Numbered from the stretch's first letter, positions 36,010 through 48,645 are shown. The stretch is DNA of 64,000 nt from Bactrocera neohumeralis (GCF_024586455.1 NC_065921.1:2914001-2978000), one strand, 5' to 3'. The notes: generated from the sequence alone by a model not told the origin. Made by a program: numbers and translations.

Positions 36010-37590
36010 TTCGGTGCGCTATGCCTTGTTGTTGTGCGTGTGTGTTCGCTGGTGGGACGAGTGTGTGAGCGCGGATTGAATTAATTTGTTGGCTTCGCTG
36101 ACAGCAAATACAAAAGGCAAATACAGGAATTCCTTTGCGCAATTGAATTATATTTATTTAAATTCAATGGTTTCCCTTAATCGCGCGCACAACAATTGAA
36201 TAACTGATTTTGCATTCAGTACGCGGCGTACACGTCGGCTTCTCGATTCTACGCGCTGGCGGCTGTCTCCTGCGGATACACAAAGTCGGTTTGTATGCGC
36301 GCGCCTTTGGAAAAAATAATGCTCGAATATAATTTATGGATTTTTCTCGTTACTTTTTGCACCACAGCCGATTCAAATTAAACACTTGTAATGAGTATTC
36401 GATTATATAATATTTTTTCCGCAAATATTGCTTGTATTCGCTCGAATAAGTGTTCAAGTTTCAAGTCCGTTGCCGGTGGCTGCTGGTGTTGCACTGATTT
36501 AAAGCCGCGGCTGTGCTGGTGTAAACCTTCCTGGCGATTGGCCAACAACAACAACATGCGCACGGCGCTGCTGGTCGCGCTTCAAGTGGAACCGGCGCGG
36601 CAGCTGGAAGCTTCTACTGCTCACAGCTTAGAGCTTTGAGTAATTAACATGTTCTTGTTGTTTTACAACGTTTTATTGTGTTATTATTATTGTTTTAGCT
36701 TTACAGTGGCTACTGAGGTTGTAGAACGCGTTTTATTTGCTCGTGCTTTGTAGGTTTTCGCTTGCCACTTGGCCGGTTTGCCATAAAAACACAGTAAATT
36801 TGCCAACTTTTCCACTGCCTCCTAGAAGTGTGTACATGTGTGCGTATGTGTGCCTATTGCTTTGCATATAGATCAGATGTAAGCCGACTGTGTTGACTCA
36901 TGTGAGCGCATCGGCGTTTCGGCTCTCCGCTGGGATCTCATGTTCGCACTTTGATTGGCCGATCCGGTTCTGGTTCAGTTGAAATTAAGCGCATTATTTG
37001 AATTTAAATTTGCAAAACGAGAAATTATGTACGTTACTGTTCAAGGTGCAATTTTTTCCGCAATCTTCCAAATCGAAAAGACACAATAAAATAAGTAAAA
37101 TAAATTCAAGCAAAAGCAATTTTATATTTCTTTAATTAAGTACTTAAGATGTGTTTACATAGATAATTTGAGTATTCGGTATTAATATAAATAGTTACAT
37201 GGAAAGTTTAATACATAAATCCATACTATAATGTGTCTTCAAGTATTACATGTATATTTTTGTCTAAAACATCACTTAAAATAATCAAAAAAATACTATG
37301 ACTTAAATTGTTTATCAATTTAAGTAAAATTTTTGGGTGACTAGCGGTAATTATTTTCGCCCTTCAAGTTTCGGTTCTTTTGTTCTTTAAAGATTATGTA
37401 TAATCTCCGTATTCATATCTGAGTTCAATAAATTTTACACTCCGAAGCTGAACTTTCCAGCATTAGTTCACTGACATTATTGCCACTCACTGAACTTCTG
37501 ATCTTTTCCTATCTTCCCAAGTAAATAAACCAATAAACCACAAATGACTGCATAACAAATGTACAAGTATGTCTTATCAGTTCTTCTCAT
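36010..37590. other. Upstream region of the signal-peptide exon
   Basis: GC-richer than its surroundings to about 36980, consistent with promoter and 5'UTR of the minus-strand exon. The short frames here on both strands (36378-36639) overlap each other and include (AAC)n; neither is accepted. Confidence 0.4.
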
Positions 37591-37591
37591 A

Positions 37592-37840
37592 CTTGGAAGC
37601 GAATAAGTCGAAAGATATGTGTCATACGCTAGGACCCTTCCGTATTAATAAATCTAATGACATGTACATAAATAATATTCGAATAGCTAGCAAAACATAT
37701 GCCTTATTAACGGTTATTGTTCTTGGAAGCGAATAAGTTGAAAGGCATACGTTACGCCCTAAGACTTTTACGGTACGGTATTCATAATGAAATGCATTTA
37801 AAAGTCGAAAATAACATATGCATTATCGATTCTTAGAAGT
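37592..37840. repeat. Tandem repeat, about 130-bp unit, a little under two full copies
   Basis: CTTGGAAGCGAATAAGTYGA begins at 37592 and again at 37722. Both units continue with a diverged 'TACGYYMTA' stretch and end near AACATATGC-TTAT. A third start, ATTCTTAGAAGTC, occurs near 37828. Confidence 0.75.
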
Positions 37841-38169
37841 CAACGATGTATGTCCTTTTTTTTTTTTAAGTAACGGTTGTCAAAATAAAAGAAAACAAAT
37901 TTAATTAACAACAAAAATTTCTCTGAAAGGCAAATTCAAAACAAAAAGAGTGATTTTCAAAATTATTTTAGTGATAATTTTTGCAAATTTTTCGCTCTTC
38001 AATGCCGGAAATGAAGGCTTTAGGTAGGCATAAATTATGACGAAACAATGAATATTGATTTTAAAAGTGATAACTTTCTTGAATAAACCCCTCTGAGCAT
38101 CCTTAGTTCAACTGGCAATCCATAATACCATATGATCAAATTTGACCCGGACTGCAGAATTTAAACTGC

Positions 38170-38580
38170 GCTAGCAACCGTTAAAAAAAATGTTTCCATT
38201 GATTAGTCAAATCTTTGTTTATTTTGGAGTGAAGTTTGACCTTTATATGTCAATTAATGTGTGTTTCGCAGCTGATTGTTTACAACGTGAAAAGTTTGTT
38301 CGGCGATTTTTATCAATGAAAAAAAGTAACAAATGAGTTCGACGGAGATATGGATTTATGAATATGACGTCAAAACTGTCCAACGATCCAGCGAATGACG
38401 CTCCAAAAATCGTATCGAGAACCATCCCAGCCGAGGGTTATAGCAAGGGTATGGAAAAATGAAGGTTATTTGGAGAACGATAAAAGATACTTGTATTAAA
38501 ATACGTGAAAATGCTTGTTTGTCAAAGCGGGTCAAATTTGATGGCATAATTAAAAAGTTGTTTGGTTACGGTACCACCTT
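38170..38580 (+). pseudogene. Mariner-like transposase fragment, badly decayed
   Basis: On the plus strand WIYEYDVKTVQRSSEW (about 38347-38394) resembles the mariner segment around the first catalytic Asp (W-V-Y-x-Y-D-x-E-T-x-x-Q-S-S-x-W), with a stop in its middle. Surrounding sequence has no recognisable ends. Confidence 0.5.
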
Positions 38581-40957
38581 ACTCTAGTTTTTTACATTTC
38601 AAGCAAAATTGCTGAATAATATGCGTTTAAAAGCGTGGTATGGCCAATAAAAAATAAACATAAACAAATTAGCAAATCGCACAGTCTGAATATGGTGTGG
38701 GCCAACATTCAAAACTATTCAAAAGAAAGCCCCTTTTAGCCTACGATTTAGAGCGTAAATTTATGCTAATATATTGCAATCTGGTTACAAGCACACACAC
38801 ATGCTTATTCCATTGGAGAATTTCATGCTTCTGTCTATCTCTATCGCTAAGTCTATAGATTTCTATTTTTGGCACTTCTAACCTGAGGCGTATTGTGTGC
38901 CGAAAAATTAATTAAACACAAGCTAATTTCGTATTCAACGCGCACGCGTCGGTGGTAGCAGCGGCGACTAATGCGATTGAACCGGTACATGATGATATTT
39001 ACAAACACAAACGCGCACTGAAAATTTAAATTAAAAAGTTGTAAATACTGGCGAATTATTTGGCTGTACATGTGTGTGTGTGCAATTACTATAATGTAAT
39101 TAAAATTAATAATATCGCTTCTAAAAGCGCTTCCAAACATCAAATTAATTTTTATGAGCAACTTGCCTGCAGTGAGCTCAAGTGTTGGACATTGGCATCT
39201 GGTATTTCTATTATCATCATCAGGTTACATCAGTAGCAAGCAGTGGATGTGTGTGCTAGTCCTCCTATGGCTCGCTGCTGAAGTCTGCATCCCTTCGTAC
39301 TAAATGCTGCCCTCGTGCTTCACACACACACATACGCCTTTGTATATGCTTATGTCTATTCATATCTACCTAAACACTGTTTATACGGCTGAATGCGCAA
39401 TCTGTTGGCTGCACTTGGCAGTTGAGCTGCGTAGAACCAGCTCTCTAATCAAATCTACGCGCTTTTATTAATAATTTTTAATTAATTTCCGACAACTGCA
39501 CGTCATACGTTGCACTGATAAGCGTGGCTGTTCTTGTTGTTACTGTTGCTGTTTTTCGCTTTTAGCGAAATAGACGCGAAGGAAGTTCAGTGAAGTTAAT
39601 TCGATTTGTTGTTTTTAGCTGCCATGATCAGAGGTCGTTTACTTTCCGGCTAAGCGTGTAGCTAGGAAGACAGCCAGTGAACACATTTTCATTCTACCTT
39701 TCAATGTGCAAGTGTGAATACGCTTCAGCAAGCTTGAAATGGTTTTTAATCAACGCATTAAGCTTATGTATTCTGTTAAAGATGGGATGAAGACAAACAT
39801 GTCTATATGCGCATCTCCTTATATACGTCGAAACGTTTTATTAAATCTGCCGTGTCTGTGATTTTTACGCGCATCAAAGCGTTCTTCTAAGAAAGTGATT
39901 GCAAATAATTAACTGCAGCCTGAAAATATGCTTTTAAGCGACTTATGATTCTGTGAAATAGTCGCTTGAGTTGCCACTTTCCGGTTGTTGTTGTCGTTAT
40001 ATTTCATTGCATAGTTACAGGCGCTTCAGAAGTCCATTACTGAAGATCACAATTTCTCGAATGATGCATAAATATCATTCAGTAAAATGATGTTGTTAAA
40101 TACGCTGCAAACAGTAGCGCCGACCGACTGTTTTTTGTCTGTAAGAGCAGTGGTTAAGGATCATTAAAACTTGCGTAACTGCACACAATTTCTATGTGGT
40201 TTTAAGCGAAGGATCATACTGAATATTTGCCAAAGTACAATTATCTTACGACACAACGTCAAGTTTACGGATTTGTACTTATCTATGGTTATGTCACGTT
40301 GAACTTTTTGAAGTGTGGGGACATGAGATTGATTGAATCTATTTTCTGTCAACTGTCAAAAGGATCTAAATTTCGTACAAATTCTTTACTAGTGACGTCA
40401 AAATTTATAAACGCACCATAAAATATTGTTGTTTCAGCGACTATATTTCGAAATAGTTTTAAGTCGAGCATTTTTACGTAGTTTTTGTTGAATTCAAGCT
40501 GTCGAAGAGTGCTTAATGCTGGAAAACCAATATTTATTATTATAATATTCCATAAGCACGAGTTTATGGCTTTACTCGAATTATTAATTTATGTCTTTTC
40601 TATTTGTTATCGAATCTGAAAAGGGTATACTTCTCCTTTTTATACACTGAAATATTATAATAATAAAATAAGCTTGGAACGATGAAATTTTTCACACGTT
40701 CGTTTCTCACTGGGAATCTGCTCATTTGTCATCTTTAACAAACAGTTTCCTTATCAAATGAACGAAAACTTTTCCACTTGTCGAGGTAATTTCGAGAAAT
40801 TTCGCAGTGATTATTATCCAAGACATCGCAATAAGCTCCGAAGAAATTGTTCCGATCGGACGACTATAGCTTATAGCTGCCATACAATTTTAAAGATTAA
40901 AATAATAATTAAGATTTTTAATGCTATAAAAAATGCAGCTGTGAAGGGTATTCTATA
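38581..40957. other. Non-coding stretch
   Basis: No gene recognised. Short fragment of repeat family A at about 40845-40950 (CGGACGACTATAGCTTATAG, AAGGGTATTCTATAAG). Confidence 0.45.
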
Positions 40958-41430
40958 AGGAGTTACATGGGTTTACGGGTTTCCAAAAATCGTTTTTTTT
41001 ATTGCCTTATCAAATTCTACAAGACCTCTGGAATATTGTCCTAAATTTTCAAGTTGATCCGAGTAATAATTTCGGAGATACAGCCTTGAGAACTTGTGCG
41101 CTCGAGGCTAGCTGGGCTAAGTGCGCCGCCTTTAAACGCGTTTTTCTCGAAACTGTGTGTTTTGAAGTCGGTTGGCAAAATTTCTCTATAACTACGATAT
41201 GAATTTTTACATAGGCCTTTGATATACAATTCTTAAAGACTTGGACGAAGGATTTTTTCGATTATAACTATTTAAAAATAAAAATGACTGAAATTTTCAG
41301 TTTTTTCCTTCGTCCAAGTTTTAAGATCAGATTTGAAACACTTATCTTTAGATGATCCTGTAAGGAGTTATCCCGCAAATGCGGACGCATCTTTTTTCCG
41401 AGGGGTCACCGGAAATGGCATCGCAACGGC
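40958..41430. repeat. Dispersed repeat family B, copy 1 (deleted)
   Basis: GGAGTTACATGGGTTTACGG, CAAGTTGATCCGAGTAATA, GCTAGCTGGGCTAAGTGCGC, AAACGCGTTTTTCTCGAAAC and GGACGAAGGATTTTTTCGAT, then ACGCATCTTTTTTCCGAGGG and GGCATCGCAACGGCGGA. These match the copies at 50442 and 55203 in order, with internal deletions. Confidence 0.85.
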
Positions 41431-42966
41431 GGAGTAAATAGTGTTCTGACCATTATAGAGAAACCGGAAACTTAGATGACAAGCCACGAGAGGGAGGAAT
41501 CACGCGATCACGTGGCATATAAAAATGAAGGCAAAACTATTGGTTTCATTTTTGAGAAAAAATTAAATGTATTTCTGAATAGAATACGGGTCAGACGTCA
41601 AAGATTTGTCGTCAAACGCTGCAGTACTGTAATCAAACTCTTACTTTCAAACAGACACTACCATATAAAGAGCCATGACTTTAGCGTCGTTGATTTCGCC
41701 TATTGACCGGGTCCCACATATGAATTTTTGTTAACAATTATCAAATTTTTCATCACCAGGAACAATCCGACTTCTTTTTGTGGCGTTTAAGCTGCATTTC
41801 AGACATTCAAACTCGTCTTACAACATCTCTTGGCTTCAATTTCTTGCTTTTGAATAGATCCGACTAATTTTAAAAGTTTTGAAACGACTCTTTCAGTGAC
41901 TACCAAAGATTGCCACAATCGTTGGCGAGTACTGCTTCCAATTTCTAATCTTTAAACGCAAACAGCTGGTATATTTTAATACCACTGTGTCTCCGCTCTA
42001 CCAAAACAAATGCTTTCTATATTCATTTAGTATATTTATTTTATTTTCGTACAGAAATTTACATAATATTTTATTTCGACATTAATAATTATAACTTACA
42101 ACTAGTATTAACATTGTTTATCTTAAAGTGTCACTAAAGTAATATCACATCAACAATTAGAACAAGAGATTGCCAAAGAGCACTTCGACTTGGGAGAAAT
42201 AAACGTAAAAGTAAACACTGAGAATTGCTTTACAAAGCGCAGACAAGGATATAGTCAACGCTTGAGCGCCTCTGCGCTTAACAATTAACTCGAATGACAA
42301 ATACAACAATTAAAAGAAATGTGCGAAAGGCTGCTAAAAAAGAAATGGCTAATAGAAAGTGAAAGTGCAATTGAGCCGAGTGAATGTACAGCAATTTGAA
42401 AAATAAATGCGAAAGAAGGAAAAATTAACGGCTGATGAGCCAGCGGTGGGGGCACCGTTACACTTGGCTTAATTTCCTACTTTTAAAGACGCTACACGAT
42501 AACAGCAACAACGTGCGAAGTAAAAACTGCCAACTAATTGCAAACTTTAGAACAAGTTTATGCAAATGTGTGCACACCGAATTGAGAAGGAGCCGCGAAC
42601 GAACCGCCGCAAAGAGCAGCTACAGCACAAACAAACACTTGACGTAACACCGAACTTCCACGGAGACAAAAGCACGAGCAAACAAGTGAGCGAACATTGA
42701 AGTGAATGAATGAATGTGATGGAGACGCGGAGTCGGCGGCGGACGGAAGGAAGTGCAAATGAACTAGTTAAGCCGAAGTGTCGCTCAAGTGCGTGGATGG
42801 GAGAGGGAGGAGCACGTGTGCTGCTTGGAAGAACGTGCTTATCGGCAGGCGTGAAATTGACGTGCGTTCTTACTGTCTCCGTTACATGGCGGCAGTCATT
42901 GTGCTTCTTCCCCCCATTTCTTCTTCGCTTGGGCAAGTGGCTGTGCGCAGCCGAGAGCGCACCGAT
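41431..42966 (-). other. 3' region of gene C and intergenic DNA
   Basis: Follows the gene C stop codon on the minus strand. No supported gene. The plus-strand frame at 42710-43234 and its neighbours run antisense to gene C's last exon and its 3' flank. Confidence 0.45.
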
Positions 42967-45654
42967 TTACGCGTTCACCTCACGCAGCAACGACCTTCGC
43001 TGCCGTATGGTAAGATTGCTTCCCTTATTGTTGCTGTTATCATTGCCACTGCTGTCTGGCTGTGATTGTGGCGCCGCGGCAGAGCCGAAGACTGTTGGTG
43101 CCGTTTTCGCCGTCCTTGGGCGTTCAACGCCACCGCCGGCTGGCAGCGAGCGCAGAGCCTGCAGCGCGTCCGGGTTCGCGTTGTCATTCGCGGACTTGAG
43201 CACGCCTGCGGTCATTGATGGCACCTGGTGTTGATAGCTGCCGGTTAAACGCCCCACCAGATTGTTGACAGCACGCAGAGTGGATATCGGAATCTGAAAA
43301 GAAAAGAACAATAACGAAATCTGTTAAGTAATTTGCGGTGGCAGTGTGACTCGTGTACTATGCTCGTTGTTATTGTTGTTTTTTCAACTACTTTATGCCT
43401 ATCATTTCGCAGCAAATTTACCGAAATATTGTGTGCACGTTATATTTAATTGGGAACTGGTGGCAGTTTATTGAATTTCCGCTCCAGTCGGTGGGGCTTA
43501 GTGGAGACTTACCTCGAAGATGCTGTCAATTAGCGGGCGAAAGCTGAAGGGAAAGCCTAATGCGGTGGGCTCCGCATTGGCTGATGGTCCCGACATAACC
43601 GCTGAGTTTGGTTGATTGTTGGGATTGTTGTTGTAGTTGTTATTGTTGCCGTATCTGTTGTTGTAGTTGCCATTTGGATAAATGTTATTGTATTGCGACA
43701 GCTGCTGGTCGTAGAGACCGTACTCCTCGCCGGGGTAAAAAATCATGTTCGCCACTGGCATCGGCCGAAGGGAAGTCTGTAAAGAGAGCGCATAGGAAAA
43801 GAGCAAATGAAATTATTAAATGACGAAAGCATAATTTGCGCTTAACGGTAATAATTTCTATTGTAATTATTGTGGCTCAATGCCAATTGAGGTTTAGTTT
43901 AAAGTGTCAATTCGCAAAATATTGGGTAGTCGAAAAAGTCTTTTCGTATTTCTAATCAAACTTCAACTTTTTTTTTCATATTTATAATGAACTTTAATGA
44001 ACCAAATATGTACCAATTTGGTAGACAATTTTTTGCCATTTTTTGGCTTGAGACTTTATTCCGTCAGCGTAAAACTTTTCTGGTTTCTTGGCGAAAAAAT
44101 GCGACTGCATTGACCGAAACAAATTGTAGTCCGATGGTGCAACGTCAGGGCTATATGGTGAATGCATCAAAACTTCCCAGCCAACCTCTTCCAGTTTTTG
44201 CCGAGTCATTAAAGATGTGTGTGGTCTAGCGTTGTCCTGATGGAAGACAAAGTCTTTCTGTTGATCAGTTCTGGCCATTTTTTCTCGACTGCTTACTTCA
44301 TTCTCATCAGTTGTTGACAGAAAAACGTAGAATCAATCATTCGAATAGACTGGAGCAGCTCATAGAGGATGATTTCTTTCCAATCCCACCAAACATTCAG
44401 TATAACCTTTCGAGGCGTCAATCCTGACCATCTGTTGAGCTTCACTATGCTTGGACCATGATTTTTTTCGTACATTATTGTCGTATTTGATCCGCTTTTC
44501 GTCTCCTGTTACCATTCGCTTCAGGAATGGGTCGATTTCATTTCATTTCAGCAAAGAATCGCAGATGTTAATTCGGTCCATTAAATTTTTCACAGACAAT
44601 TCATGTGATACCCAAACATCGAGCTTGTTTTTGTAGCCAGCCTTTTTTTAATGGTTCCTTTAATGAATGTTAAGTTCTTTTCCATAATTTCATCTTTTCC
44701 ATAATTTCTTTTTTCAACGAGGAGTCGACCAGAGCGAGGTGCATCTTTCACATCGAAATTTCCAGAACGAAAGCGAGCGAACCATTGTTGTGCTCCACGA
44801 ACTGATACAGCACCGTCTCCGTAAACTTCACAAATTTCAGTGGTGGCTTGCGTTGCATTCTTTCCTTTTTCATATAAGAATTTCGAAATAAATCGAATTT
44901 CTTCATTATTTTCACTTATTTTTGACCAGCTGTAACTTTTTTTCAACTTCGTCGAATTTAATTATTTTTCGGTTAAATGAAGCTTAAAATCTCACCTTTC
45001 CAACACTATATGGTATGACACAATGTGATCGGTAGCACTGGATATATACGACTGCAACGACATCTATTGACAAAATGCGAAAAGACTTTTTCGACAACCG
45101 AATATTTATATTTATTACGAATAAAAATTCCATTTAACTACTTCACTACGCTGTTGCTGGCTCTAAATTATTTATTGCGGTATGTGAATTCACCGGTATT
45201 AAACAGAGTTTGTCATAAAATTAATAAAAAAGAGTGAAATGTTCAATGGGAAGCAATTTGCAATTTACTACTGTTTTCAAAAACACAGTGTTCAAAGCTA
45301 AAATAACTGTTCCCACCCTTTTAATGTTTCTGTTTCCCCTAGAAATATTGCTAAATTAATTAGCAATCAACTTTGACGGGCAATAATTGAAAATCCGACA
45401 GGAAAATATATTTACTGCGGGCATAAAAAAACCTTTTACGACTTCACCCACCTCTTTGCAATTACTTATAAACAAAATGAAATAAAGGCAATTGCTTAAA
45501 ACGCTTACGATTGCACTCAACTCAAGTGGGCACTTACATCATTGAGCAGAACCACATCGTGGCGGTTGCCGCGCGCATAGCCGGTGACGCGTGTGAACTC
45601 GGTCACCAAGTGCGACATGACGACGAGCAGAACGAACCACACGAAACGATCCAT
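42967..45654 (-). CDS. Gene C: secreted Asn-rich protein, three coding exons
   Basis: Exons are 45654-45538, 43776-43513 and 43293-42967, all phase 0 with good GT-AG borders, giving 235 residues. The leader is MDRFVWFVLLVVMSHLVTEF. Next comes YPGEEYGLYDQQLSQYNN, an Asn/Tyr/Gly-rich low-complexity stretch (NNRYGNNNNYNNNPNNQPN), and the segment FPFSFRPLIDSIFE. Exon 3 starts IPISTLRAVNNLVGRLTGSY and ends in a basic IRQRRSLLREVNA. The exon-2/3 border and the IPI-x-x-LR motif match gene B, so they form a two-member secreted family in this window. Intron 2 is 219 bp; intron 1 is 1.76 kb and holds mariner copy 3. An acceptor (CTTGCAG, exon from 45669) just before the ATG implies a non-coding first exon upstream. 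Function unknown; extracellular localisation is inferred from the leader. Confidence 0.85.
43922..45102 (-). mobile_element. Mariner element, copy 3, near full length, inactive
   Basis: TTGGGTAGTCGAAAAAGTC at the left, the degenerate complement at the right, and TA on both flanks (43920-43921, 45103-45104). The minus strand carries transposase in broken frames. These are the helix-turn-helix part (LYEKGKNATQATTEICEVYG, frame from 44946), then VILNVWWDWKEIILYELL with the first catalytic Asp (44293-44475). HQDNARPHTSLMTRQKL and SPDVAPSDYNLF follow, with the second and third Asp (43994-44278). DD34D spacing is kept. Frameshifts separate the three blocks. It sits in intron 1 of gene C, in the same orientation as the gene. 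Confidence 0.93.
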
Positions 45655-46023
45655 TGCTGTGATGATGATCTGCAAGTACAAGAGCACAAAATTGAGGCAT
45701 TACAAATTTGGTAATTTTAGAAGAGGTTGGAATATTTGGAGGGAGATAGGTATATACAACTTGTTCGGAAACTGCTAGTAGGCTTACTAATTGTGCTAAG
45801 TATTAAGCTACGGTTTCGAAGTTTTTTTCTTAATACATTTAGCAAACATTCCAAGCAATTTTTTTATTGGAAATGGAGTACGGAAATATAAGTGAAGGAG
45901 CTGGTTTGAACTCCTTAAATTGGATATTCATAATAATTTTTTAATTAGCATACATTTAGGGTTGCCAAGTATGACCTTCGCTATTATGACTGTGAAGACA
46001 GCAACGAAACATTTACGAAAATA
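45655..46023 (-). other. 5'UTR border and upstream sequence of gene C
   Basis: A pyrimidine-rich tract and CAG at 45672-45670 form an acceptor, so the leader 45669-45655 is a 5'UTR segment joined to an upstream exon. The rest is non-coding. Confidence 0.5.
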
Positions 46024-46128
46024 TTGAAAAAGTCTTTTCGTATTTTGTCAATTATTTATTTATTAGTATAAATAAAAAAAAAGTTGAAGCTTGTTTAGAA
46101 ATACGAAAAGACTTTTTCGACTATCCAA
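46024..46128. mobile_element. 105-bp MITE of the same mariner family, copy 4
   Basis: The left end is TTGAAAAAGTCTTTTCG, lacking GGTAGTCG of the full end. The right end is the intact complement of TTGGGTAGTCGAAAAAGTC. TA lies on each side (46022-46023, 46129-46130). The left part (TCGTATTTTGTCA) corresponds to one end of copy 3. The right part (AGTTGAAGCTTGTTTAGAAA) corresponds to the other end, so this is an internal-deletion product of the whole element. Confidence 0.9.
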
Positions 46129-48278
46129 TATTTGCGACTGAAACTTTTTGAATGGATGAGATAAAAATCTCTGATATGGTATATTCGAGAATGTACTTAA
46201 GAGACACGCACATCATTATTAATACTCATTTTTATAAAAGTTGCTCCAGGATCTTTAAAATATATTTTCACACTTGAAATTCCACAGTCCGCGCACAAAC
46301 ACAGAAACATATAATTTATGCTTTAAATTGAATGTGAATGCCAAGGAGGCCGAGCTAAACGCAACGAGAACGCTTTGAACTCGCTCGCGGCACGTTAACG
46401 AGTTGCACAATCGCCGTGTATATTTCGCGCGCCGCCTTGTGGCATGGACCGGTGTGCCAAGTTCAATCAGCGCTCTCAGCGACTTATTGCCGCTCGTTAT
46501 TTCAACTCGATTTCGAACTTCACCCAACGATGACTAAAAACGTTCTGAAGCATTCGAACGCCCCGTTGCCGATTTGTGTAAATAAAATTGCTAAATTGAT
46601 ATTTGAAACGCGCCAAACGAGCACAATGCAGCGATCGGCCTGCTGTTACCTTCAAAGTGATGCTTCATCGTTGTTGTTGTTGGTAATTTTAGTGGGTCTT
46701 TGTGGGTTTGGTTTCTCGTTTTTTTCTTCAAAATTCGAATTCTTGTTTTCATACTTTTTTTTTATTAATTTTTGCTAATCCAATGCTGTTTGTCTAGAAT
46801 AGAATGCTTGAGTGTCATTGAGTCAATTGCTTTTTAAATATTTTGCACAACGAATTCAATAAAAGTAATAACAAAAAATTATGAAACAACAACAATCGTT
46901 AGTACTGCAGCGCAGTAATTGTGGTCGGTGGTCGTGCTTTGGCGATCAGCACAAAAAAAACGCCATAATTAGAGTCGCGAAACAAAAGACTTAAGACACA
47001 AACGCGACGAATGCGCATGCGCGGCGGACGCTGAGGGCGTACAAGCACCACTTACAGCTGTTTGCCGCTGATCGAGTGCTGCGCTTTCGTTGCCGCCGCC
47101 AAACAACGCATATCATATGCGGCTACTGTGCACTGTTGTTGTTGTTGTTGTTGTTGAAGGTGTTCTGCTTTGCGGCTGCGCGGTAGGCCGCCGCTGTCTA
47201 TTGTTCGTTGCTGCATTCGCGCTGGGGTCGTGTTCTTAAATGTGGATTAGCACAAGGCCAACACGATCGCGCGCAGCGTTGCAATTGAACACATACACAC
47301 AAAGGCACCAAACAAAAAAATATGCATACAAACTCTAAATTATTAACGAAAAAATTGAAGAACCAGCAAGTGCAGTTGGCGCAGTCAAAACCGGTTTTCG
47401 GTTGCTGAGCATTTTTTCAATCAAATAAACACTTTTTATTGATCGCCTGTAGATTTTTGCGCGCATTATAATCAATCTAGCGTTTTCGCCAAATTTTCGC
47501 CGCACAACGTTCGAGCAGCCTCGCTTCAAGCCTGGGAATTCGCTTTTCGCGGCCGCTTGGTCAGCGTAAATAGTTTCTATTTCTATGCCGCACAACTTGC
47601 AACAACAAAGCCGTCGTACAAAGTCGTCTGACCATGTGGTGGCTGCGAATCGGTGCAACACCTCGGCCATGACTGTCAAGCTGACAAATAACAGTTGGCC
47701 GTCTGTTGCCGTCTCGTCTCGTGCTTTTATGGACTTCTACAAGGAAAGATAACAGCGCAATTCGCTTTTAATTGTCGCGCTACTGTGTGTTCGTTTTCAT
47801 GGCCAAACATAACTACAATAACAAGTCGCATTTGCAGCTAACACTGTGGAGCAGGCGCTTACTTAATTGACTGAAAATTTTTCGAATTAATTTTTTATTT
47901 CGGCAAACACGAATTTTCTATATTTTTTCGAATGTTTTCTATTTTCTTATTTTTTGATATCCCCAATCGAAATCACTGATTTCACCAGACACTTTATTAG
48001 TGGCACATTTTGTTGTTGTAGAATATTCAAAAGATGGTCACGTCAGAAAAACACGTAAGAAACCGAGAATAACGGCAAAGGTGTTCGGTTCAGTTTTCAC
48101 ACAACTATTTTCAAGTATACTGTTCGAAACCTGGGAGTTACAGAAGCCATGTCTTCTGAAAATTTTAGTGAGGTTTTAAAAGATCTATACAAAGTTTTCG
48201 ATTCATCGCGCTTGCTTATGACAACTGATGCAACTGTTTCACTACACCAATCCTTAATTTAGACCAATTCTAAACACC
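46129..48278 (-). promoter_or_regulatory. Probable upstream exon/promoter region of gene C
   Basis: GC-richer DNA at 46260-47720 contains (GTT)n at 47137-47155, i.e. CAACAACAA on the minus strand, as is common in fly 5'UTRs. It lies upstream of an evident 5'UTR acceptor of gene C. I cannot place a start site; open frames on both strands (46255-46778, 47335-47679) look incidental. Confidence 0.35.
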
Positions 48279-48306
48279 AGGTTGTTCATTAAGTTTTGTC
48301 GTTTGA

Positions 48307-48341
<35 letters not shown>

Positions 48342-48645
48342 AATACACTTTATTATTAAGTATAATCTCCCTGCACATTAAAACACTTGCCCCAACGGTC
48401 CTCCAATCTGTGGATCTCATTCCTGAAGTGAGAATCCAGAAGGTCCGCAAAATACGCTTCAACAGCCGTTATGACCTCTTCATTTGATGAAAAAGGCTTG
48501 CAAACGCGCATACATTTTCTGTTCAACTGGTCCAAACAAAATGGAAGTCGCTTTACCAGTTTGCAAGCCAAAACAAAATCTGGTGAAAACTGATGCCATG
48601 AACTTAACAATTCGTTACTTTTTTTTCATCATGGTGATAGACCAT
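48279..48645 (-). mobile_element. Truncated mariner of a second family, 3' end
   Basis: AGGTTGTTCATTAAGTTTTG at 48279 is a typical mariner terminal repeat of another group. A minus-strand frame (48610-48356) gives NEEVITAVEAYFADLLDSHF and IHRLEDRWGKCFNVQGDY, the conserved transposase C-terminus, which ends at the usual place just inside the terminal repeat. A (AAAT)n expansion separates stop and terminal repeat (48303-48343). The 5' two thirds are missing. Confidence 0.88.
48303..48343. repeat. (AAAT)n microsatellite inside the truncated mariner
   Basis: About nine AAAT units follow the terminal repeat. Confidence 0.9.

Noticed and set aside
42710..43234. 174-codon plus-strand open frame
   Set aside because: It overlaps the last coding exon of gene C in antisense, lacks splice or promoter context, and has no family resemblance.
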